Under the pieces are notes generated by a model. The model was not told the origin of the DNA. It made no database searches and saw only the letters and a program-made list of their open reading frames with translations. A program made the position numbers and the translations under genes. Below, one piece after another: positions 1-12,063 of a stretch of DNA of 32,652 bases; position 1 is the first letter of the stretch, and every line of letters begins with the position of its first letter. The stretch comes from an uncultured Oscillospiraceae bacterium. Its GTDB lineage: Bacteria; Bacillota; Clostridia; Oscillospirales; Oscillospiraceae. The DNA lies in assembly GCA_904395905.1 (NCBI GenBank), contig CAJFNZ010000197.1, positions 1 to 32,652 of the forward strand, in the 5' to 3' direction.

Positions 1-1032
1 CCGGAGGCGGCCCCGCCCCGGGACGGTGCGGCCGCGTACGCGGCGCCGATGCCGCTGATGAACACGGCGTTTGCGCCGGGCCGGTGCATGGAGGCTGTGC
101 GGGGAATTGCGGACGCCCGCCTGCGGGACATCGCGCTGGCGGAATATCACTATTTCAGCGGCCGCGCCGAGGAGGCGGCGCGCGAGGCGGAGCTGTACCT
201 CTCGCACCCCGATTTGACGCTGCGGCTGTCCGCCTGCCTGATTTACACGTACGCCAACCTCTCCCTCGGGCAGATTCCGCAGGCGCAGTTCACGCTGATG
301 GAGGTCCGCAACACCCTGGCCGCCGCCGACGAATCCATGCCGCCGCAGCTCCGGGCGGCGGCGGTTTTTATCGTGGCCACGGCCGCCGTGCTGCTCCACC
401 TGCCCTTGCCGGACGGGGCGCAGGCGCTGCAGGAGTATATCCGCTTCCTGCCGCCGGGGCTGCGGATGTTCGCGTTTTACGTGCAGGCCCACTACACCTA
501 TTTGCAGGGCGATTACGGAAAGAGCCTGGGCATCGTGGAAACCGCCTTTGCCATGCAGACGGAGGTGTATCCCATCCCGTCGATTTATCTGCACCTGGTC
601 GCGGTGATGGACTACATGAGCCTCAAGCAGCCGGAGCAGGCGCAGGCGCACCTGCTGGCCGGCTGGAAGCTGGCCCAGCCGGACGACCTGGTTGAGGCAT
701 TTGGCGAGCACCACGGCCTGCTGGGCGGGATGCTGGAGGCGGTCCTGAAAAAGGACTGGCCGGAGGACTTCAAGCGCATCATCGCCATCACGTACCGCTT
801 TTCCGCGGGGTGGCGCAGAGTCCACAACCCGGTCACGGGCGACGACATCGCCGACAATCTGACCACCACGGAGTTCGCCACGGCCATGCTGGCGGTGCGG
901 GGGTGGACCAACCAGGAGATTGCCGCCCACCTGGGCATCTCTCCGAACACCGTCAAGCAGCACATCTCCTCGACGCTGCTGAAGCTGGGCATCAAGCAGC
1001 GGAAGGATCTGAAACGATATATGCTGCGCTGA
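1..1032 (+). CDS. LuxR-type helix-turn-helix transcriptional regulator, 5' end cut by window
   Basis: The reading frame is open from the first base of the window. The first in-frame ATG (49) has no ribosome site, so the gene very probably begins upstream and only its 3' part is seen. The C-terminal ~60 residues form a LuxR/GerE DNA-binding domain: LTTTEFATAMLAVRG, then NQEIAAHLGISPNTVKQHIS and a K-rich tail. The preceding ~250 residues are alpha-helical and TPR-like (FSGRAEEAAREAELYL, LQGDYGKSLGIVETAF), as in large MalT/LAL-type regulators, which carry an ATPase further upstream that would lie outside this window. The stop is followed at once by a strong terminator, so it is the last gene of its unit. 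The family call is firm; the regulated genes are unknown. Confidence 0.85.
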   Translation, partial: PEAAPPRDGAAAYAAPMPLMNTAFAPGRCMEAVRGIADARLRDIALAEYHYFSGRAEEAAREAELYLSHPDLTLRLSACLIYTYANLSLGQIPQAQFTLMEVRNTLAAADESMPPQLRAAAVFIVATAAVLLHLPLPDGAQALQEYIRFLPPGLRMFAFYVQAHYTYLQGDYGKSLGIVETAFAMQTEVYPIPSIYLHLVAVMDYMSLKQPEQAQAHLLAGWKLAQPDDLVEAFGEHHGLLGGMLEAVLKKDWPEDFKRIIAITYRFSAGWRRVHNPVTGDDIADNLTTTEFATAMLAVRGWTNQEIAAHLGISPNTVKQHISSTLLKLGIKQRKDLKRYMLR

Positions 1033-1072
1033 GGGCTGTGCCTGCGGGAACCCGCGGGCATAGCCCTTTTTT
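1033..1072 (+). terminator. Intrinsic terminator after the LuxR-type gene
   Basis: A long GC-rich hairpin (GGGCTGTGCCTGCGGG, loop AA, then CCCGCGGGCATAGCCC) starts directly after the TGA stop and is followed by six T. The near-perfect 16-bp stem plus T-run is a classic rho-independent terminator. It separates the LuxR-type gene from the LytTR operon. Confidence 0.9.
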
Positions 1073-1088
1073 GGCGGGAAACGGGTGA

Positions 1089-1117
1089 TTTCAACGGCCG
1101 GGGACTTGTGGTATATT
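1089..1117 (+). promoter_or_regulatory. Probable sigma-A promoter of the LytTR/GHKL operon
   Basis: TTTCAA (1089-1094) and TATATT (1112-1117) are separated by 17 bp, just downstream of the terminator and about 100 bp before the first LytTR gene. The -10 box is good and the -35 box moderate. Confidence 0.55.
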
Positions 1118-1218
1118 GGACTTGTTATGTAAAGTCTCGGCCCCGTGCCGGCCCTGCCGGCGCCGGCCGGGGGCATCGCGTCCCCGTTAGAGCGAACCTG
1201 GGGGGAGAGGAGGGCGCC

Positions 1219-1896
1219 GTGCGTTTTTTGGTGAATTTCCCGGACCCGTCGGAGCGGGCGGCCCTGGTCCGGATACTCCGGGCGTGGATGGAGCTCTCCT
1301 GCGCCTCCATGGACATTGTGGCGGCCGAGGCGGCGGAGGCGCCCGGCGCGCAGTCGGTCGTCTTTTGGGACCTGGACGGGCTGGAACCGCCGTCCACGGC
1401 CTGGCATCGCCCGGACTGCGCCCTGTTTCTCTGTTCCCGGGACCCGCAGCGGGCCATCGGCAGCTACGCCTGCCACCCGACGGGCTTCCTCTTGAAGCCC
1501 GTGTCGATGGAGCGCCTGTGGGAGGCCATGCTCCGGTGTTCCCGGCTCTGGTTTTCCGCGCTCCTGCGGCTGGAGGTCTCCAACAACCGGGTGAAGATTG
1601 GAATCCCCTTCCGCAATCTCATCTGGGTGGAGAGCGCCCGCCGGGGCTGCCTGCTTCACACCTCCCACCAGACCATCGCCTCCCGTGAGCCGCTGCACTG
1701 GCTGGAGCAGCAGCTCCCGCGCGGTGTGTTCATGCGGTGCCAGCGCAGCTTTGTCATCAACCTCACCTATGTCCGCGAGGCGGTGGGGAACAGCCTGCTG
1801 CTGGCCAACGGGACGGAGATTCCCATCGGCCGGGGGAGCAAGGCTGCCGTCCTGGATGCCTACCGCCGGTTCTGCCAGCTGCGGTACGGCCGGTAG
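1219..1896 (+). CDS. LytTR-domain response regulator with an atypical receiver
   Basis: About 225 residues. GTG 1219 was chosen because a strong purine-rich ribosome site (GGGGGGAGAGGAGGG) ends a few bases before it; the open frame extends to 1108 but has no such signal. Residues 1-105 resemble a response-regulator receiver: a candidate phosphate-accepting Asp51 in VVFWDLDG and Lys93 in FLLKP. The acidic pair normally near the N-terminus is not recognisable (it reads NFPDP), so phosphorylation may be weak or absent. Residues ~120-225 are a LytTR DNA-binding domain (VSNNRVKIGIPFRNLIWVES, MRCQRSFVINLTYVREA). It is the first gene of a three-gene operon with a second LytTR regulator and a GHKL kinase. 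The family is certain; the phospho-independent mode is inference. Confidence 0.85.
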   Translation: MRFLVNFPDPSERAALVRILRAWMELSCASMDIVAAEAAEAPGAQSVVFWDLDGLEPPSTAWHRPDCALFLCSRDPQRAIGSYACHPTGFLLKPVSMERLWEAMLRCSRLWFSALLRLEVSNNRVKIGIPFRNLIWVESARRGCLLHTSHQTIASREPLHWLEQQLPRGVFMRCQRSFVINLTYVREAVGNSLLLANGTEIPIGRGSKAAVLDAYRRFCQLRYGR

Positions 1897-1934
1897 CGCC
1901 GGGCTGGTGTGCGCGGCAAAGGAGGGAAACTGCC

Positions 1935-2666
1935 GTGACAGAGATTTCCATCGCCATCTGCGACGATTTGGAGGCCGAGCGGATGGGCCTGGCCGGGATG
2001 GTGCAGGCCTACGCGCAGGCCCGCGGGCTCTCCGCCCGCGTCCGGCTGTTCTCCAACGGGGAGAGCCTGCTGGCGGCGCTCCAGGGAGCGGAGCCCATCC
2101 ATCTGCTCTTCCTGGACATCTATATGCCGGGCCTGTCCGGCATGGAGACGGCCCGGCGCATCCGCGCCGCCGGCAGCGCGCTGCCCATCGTGTTTGCCAC
2201 GACCAGCCAGGACTACGGACTGGAGAGCTTTGAGGTGCAGGCGACCGACTACCTGGTGAAACCCTTCCGGGAGGAGGAGGTGGCCGCCTGCCTGGATTGG
2301 TTTTTTTCCCACGTCCCCGAACACCTGCGGCTCCTGTCCGTCTATACCGAGGGAGAATGGCGGCAGATTCCGCTGGCCTCGATTCGCTATATCGAGGTGT
2401 ACGGCCATCAGGCGAACATCCATGTGCCGCACGGCGTGATTACGGCCCGCCGCGGCCTGGACGACTTGGAGGCCGCCATCGACAGCCGGGACTTTCTCCG
2501 CTGCCACCGCAGCTACCTGGTGAACCTGAACCACGTCGAGCGCATCGAGGGCAATGACTTCCGCATGGCGGACCAGGCTCTGGTTCCCATCAGCATTGCC
2601 AACACGGCCCGCATCCGCCGGCGGTTCATCGACTGGACCTATATGAAAGCGTGGGCGCAGACATGA
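1935..2666 (+). CDS. LytTR-family response regulator (AgrA/VirR/LytR type)
   Basis: 243 residues from GTG 1935, which has an AGGAGGG site in front. The receiver domain (1-115) is complete: acidic pair Asp10-Asp11 in AICDDLEAE, phospho-acceptor Asp61 in LLFLDIYMPG, a Thr/Ser switch in FATTSQD and Lys109 in DYLVKPF. A LytTR DNA-binding domain follows (about 135-240: LLSVYTEGEWRQIPLASIRY, FLRCHRSYLVNLNHVERI). It would bind short direct repeats upstream of targets once phosphorylated by the adjoining kinase. Its stop codon overlaps the kinase start (ATGA), so the two are translationally coupled. It should be the canonical partner of the kinase, unlike the preceding regulator with a degenerate receiver. 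No target promoter can be named. Confidence 0.93.
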   Translation: MTEISIAICDDLEAERMGLAGMVQAYAQARGLSARVRLFSNGESLLAALQGAEPIHLLFLDIYMPGLSGMETARRIRAAGSALPIVFATTSQDYGLESFEVQATDYLVKPFREEEVAACLDWFFSHVPEHLRLLSVYTEGEWRQIPLASIRYIEVYGHQANIHVPHGVITARRGLDDLEAAIDSRDFLRCHRSYLVNLNHVERIEGNDFRMADQALVPISIANTARIRRRFIDWTYMKAWAQT

Positions 2667-3412
2667 TGGCGTTTGCGCTGGCGGCCGGCGCCGGCGTGCT
2701 GGCCCTGGGACTGCTGCTGTGGGGGCTCCGCCTGCGGGAGGCCCTGCGCCGGGAGCGGGAGGAGAACAGCCGCCTGCGCGAGCTGCTCCGGATTGGCTCC
2801 CGCGCGGCCAACGCCGATTTGACCCAGCTGCGGAAGCTGCGCCATGATTTGCGGCAGTATCTGATTCTGGCGGAGAGCGCCGCGCTCCCGGTGGAGGCCG
2901 CCGCCCTGCGGGACGCCATGGAGGCCGTCCCGTCCGCCGGCGAGCGGGAGAGCTGGGTTGTCTCGGCGCTGGCGCGGCACTACCTGGCGCGCGCCGAGGC
3001 GCTGGGGTTTCAGGCGGACCTGCGCATTTCGCTGCCCAGGGCCTGGGAGGGCGCCGTCCCCGACTTGTGCCTGGTGCTGAGCAACCTGCTGGAAAACGCG
3101 ATAGAGGCCCTGGAGCGGGAGGGCGGCGGCTGGCTGCGGGCCGGCAGCACCGCCACGGAGGGATACGTCTCTCTGGTGGTGGGGAACACCTGCACCCGGC
3201 CGCTCCGGATGTTCCAGGGGCGCTACCTCTCCAGCAAATCCCCGGGCCGCTTCGGCATCGGGCTGGAGACCGTGCGGGAGGTGGCGAAGCGGTACGGCGG
3301 CCAGGCGGAATTCACCGTCCGAAACGGGGAGTTCCGCGCCGCGGTGTTCCTGCCGCGGCCGGCGGCGGATGCCGGCGGGACGGACCGGCCTGCGGCTCCG
3401 GAAACTTCATGA
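2663..3412 (+). CDS. GHKL (HPK10/AgrC-like) sensor histidine kinase with a single membrane segment
   Basis: 249 residues from ATG 2663, which overlaps the upstream stop as ATGA; an alternative GTG at 2651 is less likely. Residues 3-22 form one hydrophobic helix, then a short basic coiled stretch (REALRREREENSRLRE). The H-box is KLRHDLRQYL with His61, typical of AgrC-like kinases. The ATP-binding part shows the N-box LSNLLENAIEAL and a late G-box GRFGIGLETVREVAKRYGG. The usual 5-7 helix sensor domain of AgrC-type kinases is missing, so signal input must come through the single helix or from a partner. No agrB/agrD-like gene lies nearby. The kinase call is secure; the signal is unknown. Confidence 0.88.
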   Translation: MMAFALAAGAGVLALGLLLWGLRLREALRREREENSRLRELLRIGSRAANADLTQLRKLRHDLRQYLILAESAALPVEAAALRDAMEAVPSAGERESWVVSALARHYLARAEALGFQADLRISLPRAWEGAVPDLCLVLSNLLENAIEALEREGGGWLRAGSTATEGYVSLVVGNTCTRPLRMFQGRYLSSKSPGRFGIGLETVREVAKRYGGQAEFTVRNGEFRAAVFLPRPAADAGGTDRPAAPETS

Positions 3413-3413
3413 A

Positions 3414-3449
3414 AGCGGAGCGCCTGTCTGTTGGACGGGCGCTCCGCTG
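3414..3449. terminator. Hairpin between the kinase and the convergent orphan gene
   Basis: Arms AGCGGAGCGCCTGTC and GACGGGCGCTCCGCT flank a 5-base loop directly after the kinase stop. No clear T-run follows on the plus strand, and only a short one (TTTC) on the minus strand. It lies between convergent genes, so a weak bidirectional terminator is the best reading. Confidence 0.55.
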
Positions 3450-3486
3450 GCGTCTGGGGGTGTCCGCCTGTGGCCGGCAGGGCCGG

Positions 3487-4041
3487 TCACTTGGAGTGGT
3501 GCCAGCGATGCCGCCGCTTGGCCGGCTCTGCCGGCTCGCCGCGGATGACGTCGTCGTCGGTAATCTGGATGTGGTGGGCGCTGATAGACGTATCCGCCTG
3601 CCGCTCCTCCCAAGGTCTGACCGGCGGCAGAGCCCCGGTTGCCGTGACTCTCGGCGTCAGCTCCAAATCGGGGAATTCCGAGAAGCCGTTCAGGTAACCC
3701 TCAATCGGCGGCAGCGGCGAGCGGGGCATATAGTCGTCGAGCTCCGCGCCCTCCTCGTTGAACATACTCATCATGGAGCCCGAGAAGTTGGCGTCTTCCG
3801 CCTGCTCGGTGGCGATTCGCTCCTCGTTGAACATCCGCCGCATCCCCAGATAGGGGGAGGGGGGAATCGGCGGCAGGGGGCGCGGGGCGCGGCGGTCGGG
3901 CCGCGCAGGGAGCGGCGTGGGCGCGGGGCCGGCGGCGGCGGCGTTTCCGTCCCGGCAGGGCGCTCCCGGGACCGCGGCCGGCCGGTTTTTTGCAGGCAAG
4001 CGGAATTTGCCGCGATACTGTGCCAAATCGCATGTGGACAA
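3487..4041 (-). CDS. Orphan proline-rich hypothetical protein with a repeated MFNEE motif
   Basis: I do not recognise this protein. The C-terminal ~118 residues, from MRRMFNEERIATEQ to the stop, use codons like the neighbouring genes and have a natural composition, so this part is probably translated. It contains two MFNEE(R/G) motifs about 26 residues apart, an acidic LDDYM stretch, several PLPP/ALPP segments and a basic His-rich tail (KRRHRWHHSK). The N-terminal third is Pro/Ala/Arg-rich (PAPTPLPARP) and less convincing; its first codon would be TTG 4041 without a clear ribosome site. An internal ATG around 3844 is an alternative start. No membrane segment, signal peptide or known domain is visible. 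Confidence 0.5.
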   Translation of the reverse strand: MSTCDLAQYRGKFRLPAKNRPAAVPGAPCRDGNAAAAGPAPTPLPARPDRRAPRPLPPIPPSPYLGMRRMFNEERIATEQAEDANFSGSMMSMFNEEGAELDDYMPRSPLPPIEGYLNGFSEFPDLELTPRVTATGALPPVRPWEERQADTSISAHHIQITDDDVIRGEPAEPAKRRHRWHHSK

Positions 4042-4043
4042 AC

Positions 4044-4060
4044 GTCTTTGTTACAAAGAC
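4044..4060. repeat. Perfect short inverted repeat near the orphan gene start
   Basis: GTCTTTG TTA CAAAGAC has 7-bp perfect arms and a 3-bp centre. It sits just before the putative start of the minus-strand orphan gene and at the left edge of the AT-rich island upstream of gltB. It could be an operator, but nothing else supports that. Confidence 0.4.
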
Positions 4061-4157
4061 AAATTGCGGGCGGACTGTGTGCAAGGCGCACACATCTAAA
4101 ATAATTGAGAAATGTTAGGAATCATGACAGTTTTTCAAGGAACCTAATTGTTTTTGT

Positions 4158-4186
4158 TTGAAAAACACGTTTTTGAAAATTATAAA
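4158..4186 (+). promoter_or_regulatory. Distal gltB promoter candidate in the AT-rich island
   Basis: TTGAAA (4158-4163) and TATAAA (4181-4186) are separated by 17 bp, inside a ~120-bp AT-rich island (about 4085-4200) that stands out from the GC-rich surroundings. The spacer and -10 include TTTTTGAAAATT, which resembles part of the CodY consensus AATTTTCWGAAAATT with three mismatches. CodY control is only a suggestion. Confidence 0.45.
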
Positions 4187-4258
4187 TAATTCCCGTGCGG
4201 CGTTCTTCCGTGAAAATAGACAAATGCGACAAACTTTCCGGCAGGCGGCAATTCCTGT

Positions 4259-4288
4259 TTGACCTGGCGGAGGGACAGGGGGTATAAT
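4259..4288 (+). promoter_or_regulatory. Proximal gltB promoter
   Basis: TTGACC (4259-4264) and a perfect TATAAT (4283-4288) are separated by 18 bp. This is the best promoter upstream of gltB and implies transcription starting near 4295, giving a leader of about 210 nt. Confidence 0.7.
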
Positions 4289-4294
4289 TTGCTA

Positions 4295-4506
4295 AGCAAA
4301 AGCAACGCAAATTTGGCCATGCGCCGCGTTCAGCGGCACGGCCATGGAATCCCAAGCGCGCGGGCCGGGACGGCCCCCACGCGCAGAACCTTCCCGCGCC
4401 CCGGTGCTTGCCTGGGTTCGCAGCGCGCCCGGGACGCAGGAGGGTTACTAATTTATGCTGCGGGAACCGGAGGCCCGGCGCGGCGCGGAAAGGACGGAAG
4501 GCGCAT
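4295..4506 (+). promoter_or_regulatory. Structured 5' leader of gltBD
   Basis: Three hairpins can be drawn. First, GGCCATGCGCCGC pairs with GCGGCACGGCC around 4313-4345. Second, GCGCGCGGGCCG pairs with CGGCCC...GCGC at 4356-4384. Third, GGTTCGCAGC (4415-4424) pairs with GCTGCGGGAACC (4457-4468). The loop of the third holds a strong ribosome site AGGAGGG (4439-4445) and reaches the ATG at 4455, which is not in the gltB frame. No terminator with a T-run is seen, so any control is more likely translational. It matches no riboswitch class I can name. Confidence 0.45.
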
Positions 4507-9030
<4,524 letters not shown>

Positions 9031-9043
9031 GGAGGGGAGACCC

Positions 9044-10513
9044 ATGGGAAAAACGACCGGATTTATGGACTACGAGCGGCGGGAGGACGGCGCGGAGCCG
9101 CCCCGCAGCCGCGTCAAGCACTTCCGCGAGTTCCACCGGGAGCTGCCCCGGGAGGCGCGGATGGAGCAGGGCGGCCGCTGCATGAACTGCGGCGTGCCCT
9201 TCTGCCAGTCGGGCTGCTCGTACGGCGGCACGGTCTTCGGCTGCCCGCTGCACAACCTGATTCCCGAGTGGAACGACATGATTTGGCACGGCAACTTCGG
9301 CCACGCCCTGTCGCGGCTGCTCAAGAACAACAACTTCCCCGAGTTCACCGGCCGGGTCTGTCCGGCCCCGTGCGAGCTGGCCTGCACCTGCGCCGTGGCC
9401 GACAAGCCGCCGGTGACCATCCGGGAGAACGAGCTGGGCATCATCGAGGAGGCCTTTGCCGGCGGCGCCATGGTCCCGCAGCCGCCCCGGACGCGCTCCG
9501 GCAGCCGCGTGGCCGTGGTGGGCTCCGGCCCGGCGGGCCTGGCCTGCGCCGACCAGCTGAACCGCCGGGGCCACAGCGTCACGGTCTTCGAGCGGGACGA
9601 CCGGGCCGGCGGCCTGCTGACCTACGGCATCCCCAACATGAAGCTGGACAAGGCCGTCGTCCGGCGGCGGGTCGAGCTGATGGAGCGCGAGGGCGTGACC
9701 TTCCGCTGCAAGAGCCCCATCGACACCCCCGAGAAGGCCGAGCGGCTCCTGGCCGACTTCGACTGTGTGGTCCTGGCCTGCGGGGCCGGGACGCCCCGGG
9801 CGTACCCGGCGGCCTCGACGGAGACGCCGGGCGTCAGCTTCGCCGTGCCCTACCTGACGGCCGCCACCCGGGCCCTGCTCGACGGCGGCGAGAACCCCCT
9901 GGACGCCCGGGGCAAGCACGTCGTCGTCATCGGCGCGGGCTACACCAGCTCCGACTGCGTGGCCACGGCCATCCGCCAGGGCTGCGCGTCGGTGACCCAG
10001 CTGATCCGCAAGCCCGAGCGCCTGGCCCGCCAGCGGAAGGGCCTCTGGGGCCCGGCCCCCGAGGAGCACGACTACGCCGTGGAGGAGGCCAAGGCCGTCT
10101 TCGGCGAGGACCCGCGGCGGTTTGAGACCGTCGTCACCGCCACCGTCACCGACGAGGCGACCGGGGCGCTGCGGGCCGTGAAGGCGGTGGGCGTCCGCTG
10201 GATCCGCGTGGACGGCATCCTGATGCAGGAGGAGCTGCCCGAGACCGAGACGGAGCTGCCGGCGGACCTGCTGCTCATCGCCAACGGCTTCTCCGGCTGC
10301 GAGCGGGAGACCCTGGCGGCCTTCGGCCTGGAGCCCGACAGCCATGGGAACCTGTGCCTGGAGGGCCGGGACTCCCACCGCACGGCCAACGAGCGGGTGT
10401 TCACGGCCGGCGATATGCGCCGCGGCGCGTCCCTGGTCGTCTGGGCCATCACCGAGGGCCGCGCCACGGCCCGGGAGGTGGACGAGTACCTGACCGGGTA
10501 CCGGAGCCTGTGA
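9044..10513 (+). CDS. gltD: Glutamate synthase small subunit, FAD/NADPH oxidoreductase
   Basis: 489 residues, with GAGGAGGGG in front of ATG 9044. GltD takes electrons from NADPH through FAD and two 4Fe-4S clusters to the FMN of GltB. The N-terminal Cys groups are visible: Cys46, Cys49, Cys54, Cys58 and Cys67 in the first region, then Cys106, Cys110, Cys114 and Cys116 in GRVCPAPCELACTC. The FAD site is VAVVGSGPAGLAC from residue 156. The NADPH site is VVVIGAGYTSSDC from residue 293; many GltD proteins read GGGDTGSDC here, so GAGYTSSDC is a mild variant. The C-terminal ATGD-like motif reads FTAGDMRRGASLVVWAI. It forms an operon with gltB. Confidence 0.97.
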   Translation: MGKTTGFMDYERREDGAEPPRSRVKHFREFHRELPREARMEQGGRCMNCGVPFCQSGCSYGGTVFGCPLHNLIPEWNDMIWHGNFGHALSRLLKNNNFPEFTGRVCPAPCELACTCAVADKPPVTIRENELGIIEEAFAGGAMVPQPPRTRSGSRVAVVGSGPAGLACADQLNRRGHSVTVFERDDRAGGLLTYGIPNMKLDKAVVRRRVELMEREGVTFRCKSPIDTPEKAERLLADFDCVVLACGAGTPRAYPAASTETPGVSFAVPYLTAATRALLDGGENPLDARGKHVVVIGAGYTSSDCVATAIRQGCASVTQLIRKPERLARQRKGLWGPAPEEHDYAVEEAKAVFGEDPRRFETVVTATVTDEATGALRAVKAVGVRWIRVDGILMQEELPETETELPADLLLIANGFSGCERETLAAFGLEPDSHGNLCLEGRDSHRTANERVFTAGDMRRGASLVVWAITEGRATAREVDEYLTGYRSL

Positions 10514-10546
10514 TGCGGGGCGGCCCGTCCCGCGGGAGGGAAGCGG

Positions 10547-10867
10547 ATGGCGTTCTATCTGTGCTTTGATTTGGTGCTGGCCCTGGCGCTCTTCCTGACG
10601 GGCTGGGGGTTTGTCCGCTCCGAGGGGCGGGCGGCGCGGTTCCTGACCGGCTACAATCGGCGGGACCCGGCCGACCGGGTGGCCGACGAGGCCGCCATGT
10701 GCCGGGCCTACGGCCGGCGGATGCTGGCCATGGCCGCCACCTTCCTGCTCGGGGCGCTGCTGGACGCCTTCTGGGCTCCGGCAGGCTGCGCGATGGCGTG
10801 GGCGGCCTTCCTGGCGCAGCTGATTCTGCTGCTGCGCCTGCGCACCCGCTGGGAGGACGGAAGCTGA
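10547..10867 (+). CDS. Small two-helix membrane protein, DUF3784-like
   Basis: 106 residues; ATG 10547 is preceded by GGGAGGG and lies 33 bp after gltD, so it may be read with gltBD. There are two hydrophobic segments (about 5-22 and 71-98) around a polar stretch containing FLTGYN. Small DUF3784 membrane proteins of Clostridia show a similar helix, (A/T)GYN, then polar stretch followed by helix arrangement. The function of that family is not known. The resemblance is by eye only. Confidence 0.75.
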   Translation: MAFYLCFDLVLALALFLTGWGFVRSEGRAARFLTGYNRRDPADRVADEAAMCRAYGRRMLAMAATFLLGALLDAFWAPAGCAMAWAAFLAQLILLLRLRTRWEDGS

Positions 10868-10877
10868 CGGCAGGTCC

Positions 10878-10906
10878 TTCCCTTTCGGGGCCGTTTCTGG
10901 TACAAT
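10878..10906 (+). promoter_or_regulatory. Possible promoter of the DUF362 gene
   Basis: A good -10 box TACAAT (10901-10906) lies 30 bp before the DUF362 start. Seventeen bases upstream the sequence is TTCCCT (10878-10883), a poor -35 box. Confidence 0.4.
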
Positions 10907-10935
10907 AGCCCCATACGGAACAAGGAGGCGCGGAA

Positions 10936-12021
10936 ATGGAAGACAGGACCATTCGCATCATCTACGGAGACGACGGCCGGGCCATGGCCCGGCAGCTGCT
11001 GGAGGCGGCCGATGCCGCGGCCCGGGTGGGCCCCGGCGGGAAGATCCTCCTGAAGCCCAACCTGGTCACGGCCGCGCCGGCCGACCGGGGCGGCACCACC
11101 CACACGGAGATTGTCCGCGGCGCCATCGAGTACTTCCAGGCGGCCGGATACCGGGACATCACCATCGCCGAGGGCTCCTGGGTCGGCGACGACACCGACC
11201 GGGCCTTCCGGGTCACCGGCCTGGACCGGCTGGCCAGGGAGACCGGCGTGGGCCTCCTGAACCTGAAGCGGGACGAGACCGTGGCGATGCAGACCCCCAT
11301 CGGGAAGATCCGGGTCTGCAAGACGGCGCTGGAGGCGGACTTCCTGCTGAACCTGCCGGTCCTCAAGGGCCACTGTCAGACGGTGATGACCTGCGCGCTG
11401 AAAAACCTCAAGGGCTGCCTGCCCGACGGGGAGAAGCGGCGGTTCCACTCCCTGGGGCTCATGAAGCCCATCGCGGCCCTGGCCACGGTGCTGCACCCGA
11501 CGATGACGCTGGTGGACAGCATCTGCGGCGACCTGAACTTTGAGGAGGGCGGCAACCCGGTCCAGACGAACCGGATGCTCCTGGGCACCGACCCGGTGCA
11601 GCTGGACGCCTACTGCTGCGAGCTGGTGGGCCTGCGGACCGACGAGGTGGGCTATCTGCCTCTGGCCGAGCAGTACGGGGCCGGCTCGATGGCGTGGTCC
11701 CCGGCGGACATCGTGGCCCTCAACGAGCCGTGCCCGGCCGCCCAGGGCCGGGCCGACGGGCGGCTGGTCAAGAGCCTGGGGCGGAGCGTCCGCCAGGACG
11801 CGGCCTGCTCGGCCTGCTACGGGAACCTGATTCGCGCCCTGTACCAGTACCAGGAGCAGACGGGCCGGGCCTACGGCGGGGAACTCTCCATCGGCCAGGG
11901 CTTCCGGGGCAAGGAGCCGGCGGGGCTGGGGATTGGCAACTGCTGCCGCCGGGCCGCGCGGCACGTGGCCGGCTGCCCGCCCACGGCGGCGGAGATCCTG
12001 GCCGCGCTGCGGAACGAATAA
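10936..12021 (+). CDS. DUF362 domain-containing protein with Cys-rich C-terminus
   Basis: 361 residues; ATG 10936 follows AAGGAGG. The DUF362 core is recognisable: KILLKPNLV near residue 37, THTEIVRGAIEYF, LNLPVLKGHCQTVMTCALKNLKGCLP, and GTDPVQLDAYCCELVG. The role of DUF362 is not established; some members carry ferredoxin domains, but this one does not. Instead the last ~80 residues hold CSACYG, GNCCRR and GCPP, a set of cysteines that could bind a metal or Fe-S cluster (inference). It has its own likely promoter and a strong terminator, so it appears to be a single-gene unit. Confidence 0.85.
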   Translation: MEDRTIRIIYGDDGRAMARQLLEAADAAARVGPGGKILLKPNLVTAAPADRGGTTHTEIVRGAIEYFQAAGYRDITIAEGSWVGDDTDRAFRVTGLDRLARETGVGLLNLKRDETVAMQTPIGKIRVCKTALEADFLLNLPVLKGHCQTVMTCALKNLKGCLPDGEKRRFHSLGLMKPIAALATVLHPTMTLVDSICGDLNFEEGGNPVQTNRMLLGTDPVQLDAYCCELVGLRTDEVGYLPLAEQYGAGSMAWSPADIVALNEPCPAAQGRADGRLVKSLGRSVRQDAACSACYGNLIRALYQYQEQTGRAYGGELSIGQGFRGKEPAGLGIGNCCRRAARHVAGCPPTAAEILAALRNE

Positions 12022-12022
12022 C

Positions 12023-12057
12023 AATCGGCCCCGGGCGAAACGCCCGGGGCCGATTTC
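12023..12057 (+). terminator. Terminator after the DUF362 gene
   Basis: ATCGGCCCCGGGCG, loop AAA, then CGCCCGGGGCCGAT form a perfect 14-bp stem directly after the stop, followed by TTTC. The stem is very strong and the T-run short. Confidence 0.8.
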
Positions 12058-12063
12058 TGCGGA

